From the NCBI RefSeq assembly GCF_000002425.4, contig NC_037253.1, forward strand, positions 19,167,602-19,231,601: DNA of 64,000 nt. The letters run 5' to 3'. A program made the position numbers and the translations under genes. The stretch comes from Physcomitrium patens (lineage: Eukaryota; Streptophyta; Bryopsida; Funariales; Funariaceae). Shown piece after piece: positions 57,583-64,000 of this stretch. Under the pieces are notes generated by a model. That model saw nothing but the letters and a program-made list of their open reading frames with translations, searched no databases and was not told the DNA's origin. Each line of letters begins with the position of its first letter. The stretch's first letter is position 1.

Positions 57583-58460
57583 ATAGTGTGGCAAATATAC
57601 TCCACAAGTGGCCAAATCACCAAATATGAGAGACTTTTGTATTGTCCATATTAATCAACGGATTACACCCACCCAAACTAAAATTTTTTGTAAAAGAAGC
57701 TCAACCAAATTCGGTAACTACATCTTTTAATAGAGCCAAGGTTTGAGAGCAATGCCATTATGATCAATTTTTAATTTCAGGTGCCACGAAGATTCTAGTT
57801 CAAGGCAGCTATCAAAATCTGACTTGGAATGGATCAATGAGTAGTTATCCACAGATGTTAGAAACAGTGGCCAATTTGAGTACCAATATTTAGAGACTAG
57901 TTAATATCACTCCATTGCAAGCTATACCACCGAACGTGATAATAGCGTATGATCAATATTTTCCATATCAACAACAAGCGACAGAATTACTAATAATATC
58001 AGCTCCAAAAGATTTCAATAAAGCCTTGTTATTGAACCTAACAAAGAAAATGGAAGAAATAGTTGTTAATATGGCCAAGGATAAGAAAAAGAGGCACAAG
58101 CCTACCAATAGTAGGACCAATGTATGGTGCAGTAATTGTAAGGGCCATGGTCATTTGGTAACAGAAAGCCCTTCATCCTCTCAAATGATGGATGAATGTA
58201 CATTTTACGAAGGCAAGCACTTAATAGCTAATTGTTGGAATTGACAAAGGCAACAATAATTCAGTAATCACACCATGATCCTACTGACTCAATGGGACAT
58301 CAATCAAGTTTAAATGAGAAATACGTATGGATGGAATGGAAATCAATCTAATTGATAAAATCAAACATTCAATGACTTTCAAAGTTTCAATTTTAATCAG
58401 AGCTCTGCATCAAACTTCCAGAACTATGAAAAGGGATAGTACATATATCAGCAATATAAA
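57583..58460 (+). pseudogene. Element F gag remnant, second part
   Basis: Continues the capsid end and gives a zinc-knuckle region CSNCKGHGHLVTES near 58130 (D has CRNCKGQGHLVTEC), then a C/H pattern and a Q/N-rich part. Ends where the LTR of element I begins near 58460. Broken. Confidence 0.8.
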
Positions 58461-58826
58461 AGTTTCTAAGAAGGTTCTTGTAGATCCTAGAAGGTTCCAG
58501 AAGGTTCTAATAGGTTCTAATAGATTCTAAGAAAATTCTAGGTCTTAGGAGATCCTAGAAGATTCTAAGAGGCTTTAGATGATTTAGGAAGTTATTGAAG
58601 AAGGATTTTAGGCTTGCTTTGTTTCCAAGCCTCATAGAAACTTCTCAAGAAGCTTCCTAAGACGTAGTATGTATAAGAATCAAGGGTGAGAGGATTCTCA
58701 ATCTTGACAACTCACTTCTTGTACTCTAGCTAGGACCTTCTTAAGTTGTATCCAGTTATTGTTCTAATGTCAAACTAATTCCATTTCTTGGTCTTGAATC
58801 CTTATCTTGTACATGGTCCCTAACAA
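58461..58826 (+). repeat. 5' LTR of element I with HSE-like motifs
   Basis: Ends TCCCTAACA (the mirror of the TGTTAGGA start in C). Positions about 58465-58570 hold many TTC/GAA half-sites such as CCTAGAAGGTTCCAGAAGG and GAAGGTTCT, a decayed version of the arrays in the C LTR. The ATTTGTCAAGGGTGCC just after it may be the primer site. Confidence 0.68.
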
Positions 58827-59161
58827 TTTGTCAAGGGTGCCATAAGATAATATTAGAAGTTTGATTTTTCTTAATAGAGAATAGATTATCCATCTTCTTG
58901 GAAGTACTATAGCATTTTAAAGGTTGCAGATTATCCTTCCTTAGATTAATATTGTTCTTTTCTTAATATCCTTTTGGTTTTTTTGTTTATACCATAGATC
59001 AAGTTTTTTTTCGTTGAATGCATGTGTTTCTTTGAATTTTTATGGTAGAAGTTAAAAAAGTCAATATGACACACTCTAAAGAGATCAAGTTAGATTCTAT
59101 TATTAATGCTCTTGAAGCATTAAAGATGAGGACAGAGACTTTGTCAAAGCACAATGAAGAA

Positions 59162-61273
59162 TGTGAGCTAAAATAAACCTCCACTAATTGGAAGTTATTC
59201 TAATTCATAATAAATAAACTAATTATATGAATTTAAAAATAAAGCTATTATTTAAATTCTAATCCACTTATTACTTTTTTTTTCTTAAAACACCAAATTA
59301 TTAATCAAATCTTCTAACATTACTTACATTCATAATGATAATTCATTCCTTAATTTCATACAAAACAATTCTTTCTTCTATTTCTAATTAGATAATTTGA
59401 TTTAATTTTTTTTTATATTTTTTTTATTTTTATTACTATTATTTTTTTCTTATTAGGTCATTTCTATTACGTGTTATTATTTTATCATTTTATCATTTTT
59501 AAAAATATATAAATTTTTTCTTCTTAAATAATTGATAGTAAAAGTAATTAATTAAGTTATTATCTTTAATCCATAGTAATTGTAAATTTTTTAAAGGTTG
59601 GATTAAAAATTAAAAGTTAATAGTTAAAATTAAAGTTTAAAAAGTAAAATTAAACTAAAAAATAAAAAGAAATTAAAAATTAAAAAATAAAGAAATAAAA
59701 GTAAAAGAGAGAAGATTAAAAATTAAAAATTAAAGCCAAAAGTAAAATTTAGAAGTTACAAGTTACTGTAGAAAAATAAAAAATAAAAATAAAATAATTA
59801 AATAAAAATAAAATAAAATAAAGAGAGGTACCAGTGGAAGTACCTTGACAACGCCTAAGGATTAAGGGAAGCACCCCCTTTTACTCCAAAATTTTCCAAA
59901 AATCCAAATTAGTTCCAAATCTAGTTATTTTTATTGTGTTAGAAATTTAACTTTAAGGTGCTCTTGCTTCACAATTTTCGTGGCAATCTAATATGTGAGC
60001 TGCGAGAAATGCTTCTTCAAAGTTGGATCAATGGGCCTGTCACTGCAGCCGACTCCACTTCACTAAAAACTTCGTTAAAAATTCGAAATTGATTCAAATT
60101 CAATGCAATTTATTCCAATGGAAGCTCAGCTTGAAGGTGCTTGTACTCCTAAAATTTCAAAATTATTCCATTAAGTGGCACTAAGAATTTCCTTTTCAAA
60201 ATTGGATTATTGAAACTATCAAGGCAGCCACCTCCTTTGTACTCAAAAATTCACCAAAACTTTGGTTCAACTCCAAATTGAGCAAGCCTTAGCTCGTTGG
60301 AAAGCTAATAATAAGAGCTATGTGGTAGAAAATATTCACTTACAAATCATAAAAACCACAGACTGATTGAGGAAAATCCGAAGCCCTTCAACCCTTTTGA
60401 CTATGGAAATGGTTGGTGACCACTAATTGCAAAGAGGCGCACAACAAGTACCATCCATGATACAAAACCAATGCTCATATTTTCCTAAAATTCACAATGA
60501 GATCTAAGATCAAGAAAGAAGCAAAAAAATAAGATTAGGATTAAGGTTTATGGAAGGGTGGCCACATCTCCACCCTTGATCTCTAAGATTCCTAATGTAG
60601 ATCTATGGCCTTCCTTCATCTAAGAGCTAATTTTGTGATTAAGGCTGATGGCTCTTGTAAGTAGGAAAAAAAAACACTTTTTGATAAATCTAATTTAATA
60701 ATTATATTTAAAACACCTTTTTATGCTAATATTGACTACTCACATGCATCAATCTATGCTCTTTTGAAAATTTTATGTAGGTTTTTTACTTACAAGGATT
60801 TAGGCAATATTTGTAAAATTCTTCAAGAAAATGAGAATTTCATTTCTCTACTTATACTTTGAATGAAAGGATGCTGATCTTGTTTTCTTCACTCTATATA
60901 GTACATTTGATGCCTCTATTGCATTTGAAAGGCTTCCATAAATTAAAAGAATTACTTTACCACTTAGATTTGTTGAATTCAGAAAAAATCTTCAAACCCA
61001 TCATAATTAAACTTCACTAAATTTTCTTTTTTCTTTTTTTGACAATCAAGAATACTTCCTTTGTAATTCCTCTATTACTAGCTAACTAGAAAAATTTAGT
61101 CTTTATAGTTTTTTCTTACTAAACTCTATCCTAGATTACATCTCTGCTACTAGCAATCTATTTTTTATTTTTTTTTCTAAAATTCTAATATTAATTCATA
61201 AAATTTATATTTTAAGTATAATAAGTATATTTTTTATACTAAATATTAAAGTAAATCAATTCAATGGCTCACA
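59162..61273 (+). repeat. Long solo LTR R2 (2112 bp) with perfect target duplication
   Basis: Starts TGTGAGCTAAAATAAACC and ends CAATGGCTCACA. The five bases AAGAA stand on both sides (59157-59161 and 61274-61278), an exact target duplication. The terminal inverted repeat TGTGAGC/GCTCACA and TG...CA ends fit an LTR. It interrupts gag of element I. No frame of note; TTAAAAGT-type block at about 59600-59820. The internal part of this family is not seen anywhere in the window. Confidence 0.88.
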
Positions 61274-61920
61274 AAGAACTATATATGACCATACATAATA
61301 GTTAAGGAGCCGAAGTACCTCAACCACCACATCAAATGGCAATAGAGATTCTAAATTTTCAAATAATTATATTTGCTTTACCAAACAAAGGAGGTGCATC
61401 CATTCAAAGCAATGATTTGACAACAATAACAACAAAAAAACCATAGATCATCCTTCTGAAAAAATTTAATTGCACCCACTCAAAATTTTGTGGCTTTGCA
61501 AATCAAATAATCACCTTGCTTCAACTTCAACAATATGCCACTGAAGCATCTCATATTAGTTTTATTAGAACCTTGCTCTCAGGACAAGCTTTATCTTGAT
61601 TTGTTCCATTATTTAAAAAGAATTCTCCTATATTGTACAATTTTGAAGCATTTTTGGCAATATTTGTGAAAGCATTTGGTGAACATGATAAGCTTTATTT
61701 TTCAACATTTAAAATTTGAAGCCTTCAATAAAGAACACATTATGCCTCAGATTTTTGACAATTAGCATGTGATATAAATTGAAGAAAATATGCATTGATG
61801 AGCCAATTTCATTAGAGATTAAGAAACGATGTCAAGGACTTATTGTTGTTTATGCCAAATCCTTAAACACTCAATGAAGCCATTAGTTAAGTTGTGAAGT
61901 ATGATAACTGTTTATTTCAA
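61274..61920 (+). pseudogene. Element I gag remnant
   Basis: Recognised by NFEAFLAIFVKAFGEHDK near 61640, a YASDF...LACDIN pair near 61745 and RNDVKDLLL near 61825, each with a counterpart in C gag. Heavily broken. Confidence 0.78.
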
Positions 61921-62329
61921 TGACAACAAGATAAATGTTCTTTAATTATGCCACATGTATACACTAATTATTTTGCAACTTCTTCACCATCCAATTCTAA
62001 TAAGCATTTGGAAACAAAAGATATGCAGATTGATGCAGCTCGCTTCAAACCTCTCTGTGAGCAAGAAAAAAAGCATTGAACGGAACTTGACCTATGCTTA
62101 TATTATGGAAGACTTGGCTACAAGGTGAATAATTATTTAGAAAAATGCTAACGTACATATCGAATGAAGAGAGCAGCCACATCATCAAAAACTTTGCAAG
62201 AAAACAAGGGATCCAACCACAGTAGAGATCATGTAATTAGATTCTTCACTACCACAAACCAAAAAAGATCCTATACTTTCTATTAGCCCTTCCCATTATT
62301 TTACTATATTTATATAATTAAGAGTCACA

Positions 62330-62660
62330 AAATTAGAGTATCATACATTACTTGATTTGAGAGCCTCTGCATGTTTTATTAACAAATAATTTTTCAGATC
62401 ACACAAAATCTGTACAGTCAAAAAATCTAAAGTTGTATATGTAGAAGTAATAGATGGTCGACCTTTATTCTCTAGAGACATTACTCATAAAACAATTCTA
62501 TTAGAAATAACCTTTGACAACCATAGCACCCAAGTAGTATTCAACGTCATTAGATCACTATCAAGTCCAGTCATTTTAGGACTCTCATGGCTTGAAAAAT
62601 ATAATCCATGAATAGATTGGATATCATGAAATTTAGAATTTTGTCTAGTAGATCATAGAA
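62330..62660 (+). pseudogene. Element I protease remnant
   Basis: A LLDLRASACFINK segment near 62355 stands where gypsy proteases have a D-S-G-A box, and PVILGLSWLEKYNP near 62570 is the flap/terminal strand. The second motif is diagnostic for gypsy proteases. Broken. Confidence 0.72.
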
Positions 62661-62749
62661 TCTCTAGATCTATGAAAAAGTTTTTAATACATGACAAGCC
62701 AAAGCTTAAATAATATTTATTTATTAGAGCTAGAGCATTTGTGAGGGCG

Positions 62750-63985
62750 ATTAAACAGGACACTACGTTTGTTGTCTCTGCAAATCCACAATCAGAACCT
62801 GTGGTTGCTACAACAATAATTCCAAAGGCATATAAAGATTTTACAAATATATTTGAAAAGAAAAATGTGGACATCCTACTAAAGCATTGTCCTTACGATT
62901 GTCCGATTGACCTTCAAAAAAGTACTCAACGACCATTTGGATCCATCTATAATTTATCCAAAAATAAGCATGCAACATTAAAAGAAAATATTGAAGAAAA
63001 TCTAGCTAAGAATTTTATTTGACATTCCAAGTTGCCAGCTGGTGCTCTCATATTATTTGTAAAGAAGAAAGATGGATCTTTATGGATGTATGCCGATTAT
63101 TGCAATCTAAATAAAATCACAATAAATAATTGATATCTATTACAATTGATATCGAGACTTCTTAATAAACTTAGCCAAGCAAAGATCTTTATAAAGATTA
63201 ATCTACAAGCTGTGTATAACTTGGTATGCATTACAGAGGGAGATGAATGGAAGACAACGTTTAGCATCAGGTATGGACATTTTGAATATAATGTCATGCC
63301 TTTTAGACTTATCAATGCACCAGCCATATTACAATACTTAATGAATAATATATTTAGCGAGCATCTTGATAATTTTATTGTGATCTATTTGGATGACATT
63401 CTAATCTTTTCTAAGAATCTGAAAGACCAAATAAAATATGTCTATCTTTTGTTGGAAAAGCTACAAAGTGCTAGACTATATGCAAAACTAGAAAAGTGTA
63501 TATTTCATGCATCTCAAGTCAAATTTGTTGGATATATTGTTTCCAAGAAAGGCCTTTTTATGGATCCAAAGAAGGTAGAAGCAATCAACGATTGAGAAAA
63601 GCCAAAAATTGTACGTGATGTCCAATGCTTTCTTGGATTTACAAACTTTTATAAGATTTTTGTTGAAAATTACTCCAAGTTTGCTGCTCCACGTATGTAA
63701 TTGATATACAAAGATAAGCTGGAGTGGGGTCTCAAAGTAGAGAAAGTTTTTCAAAGCTTAAAAGATGTTTTCTCAATAGATCCAATTTTGATACATTCAG
63801 ATTTTAATAAGCCCTATTTTATGGAGACTGATATCTTAGACTTTGCATTGGGAGCAATCTTATTGCAATATAGAAAAGATGGCAAACTTCATCTAATTCC
63901 ATTCCATTTTAAAAATAATTTAACGATAGAAATCAACTATAAAATCCACGATAATGAGTTATTTTTCATTGTGAATTCTTTCTAA
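62750..63985 (+). pseudogene. Element I reverse transcriptase and start of RNase H
   Basis: YKDFTNIFEKKNVDILLKHC near 62830 and [13 protein letters not shown] near 63065 belong to the fingers. YGHFEYNVMPFRLINAPA near 63270 and the catalytic VIYLDDILIFSKNL near 63385 form the palm. FLGFTNFYKIFVENYSKFAA near 63630 is the connection, and PYFMETDILDFALGAIL near 63815 starts RNase H. The YLDDIL box is the usual plant gypsy form, unlike A/B. Broken and cut by the window edge. Confidence 0.86.
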
Positions 63986-64000
63986 GAATAGCACCACTTT

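Larger units (their letters stand above)
50575..58460 (+). mobile_element. Element F: D-family gypsy, interrupted by copia G and ended by element I
   Basis: 5' LTR, primer site, leader and gag run from 50575 to 52365, and gag resumes after G at 57583 up to about 58460, where the LTR of I begins. The gag words on either side of G fit D gag around VQSYYGRVADIL. The pol part and 3' LTR must lie beyond I, outside the window. Older than G, whose LTRs differ by about 12%. Broken. Confidence 0.84.
58461..64000 (+). mobile_element. Element I: C-family gypsy element, right end outside the window
   Basis: 5' LTR (about 58461-58826), leader, gag, protease and RT in order, split by solo LTR R2 at 59162-61273 and running off the window edge. 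It inserted into F gag. Same family as C, which has the gag in minus orientation at the far left. Broken, with many breaks. The exact left edge is uncertain because the LTR start is degenerate. Confidence 0.8.

Noticed and set aside
1-64000. The window could come from a fungus, given the A/B motifs
   Set aside because: The copia family, the tRNA-Asp-like primer sites and the Tat/Athila-like integrase of H fit a plant far better, and an old relic of the A/B lineage is embedded in the same nest. I keep a land plant as the host, without naming a species.

Overview
This 64-kb window reads as a gene-free stretch of a large, AT-rich plant-type genome built almost entirely from LTR retrotransposons inserted into one another. 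Typical plant-like Ty1/copia and Ty3/gypsy families make a land plant the most likely host. The gag types bring bryophytes, ferns or conifers to mind rather than a crop angiosperm, but the sequence does not settle this. I found no host protein gene, rRNA, tRNA or CRISPR array.

Families, named here by letter. A and B: a Ty3/gypsy lineage with an unusual FLDD reverse transcriptase box, a DHGS protease box and LTRs of about 1.27-1.30 kb (TGTCGT...ACGACA). C and I: a second gypsy family with a YLDD box and LTRs of about 0.37-0.40 kb carrying heat-shock-element-like arrays. D, F, H, K plus three solo LTRs: a third gypsy family with LTRs of about 0.6-0.8 kb (TGTAGAATAG...TCACA), a tRNA-Asp-like primer site and an extra reading frame before the 3' LTR. 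E, G and J: a Ty1/copia family with LTRs of about 0.41 kb and a primer site resembling an internal segment of initiator tRNA-Met, as in Drosophila copia. R/M: very long solo LTRs (1.5-2.2 kb, TGTGAGC...GCTCACA). S: an unclassified repeat of about 1.25 kb. T: an LTR pair around a gypsy integrase remnant.

Layout. From 1 to about 26.4 kb lies one deep nest: an old A/B-type protease relic (P, 25.9-26.4 kb) was entered by S2, S2 by copia E (minus strand), and E by K, two D-family solo LTRs, the long solo LTR M and element D (itself holding S1). K was entered by C, and C by A. From 26.7 to 28.5 kb is T. From 30.26 to 41.5 kb is copia J, whose 5' LTR was entered by B (minus strand, complete with both LTRs) and whose body holds a short solo LTR. 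From 41.9 to 48.3 kb are long-LTR repeats R1 and R3 in AT-rich sequence. From 48.27 to 64 kb, H (minus strand) was entered by F (plus), F by copia G and then by I, and I by solo LTR R2. I runs off the window end.

Relative ages from LTR comparisons by eye: B is youngest (about 3% LTR difference), T about 7%, D about 9%, G about 12%; E, F, J and P must be older than the elements inside them. All coding parts are fossils. B looks closest to whole.
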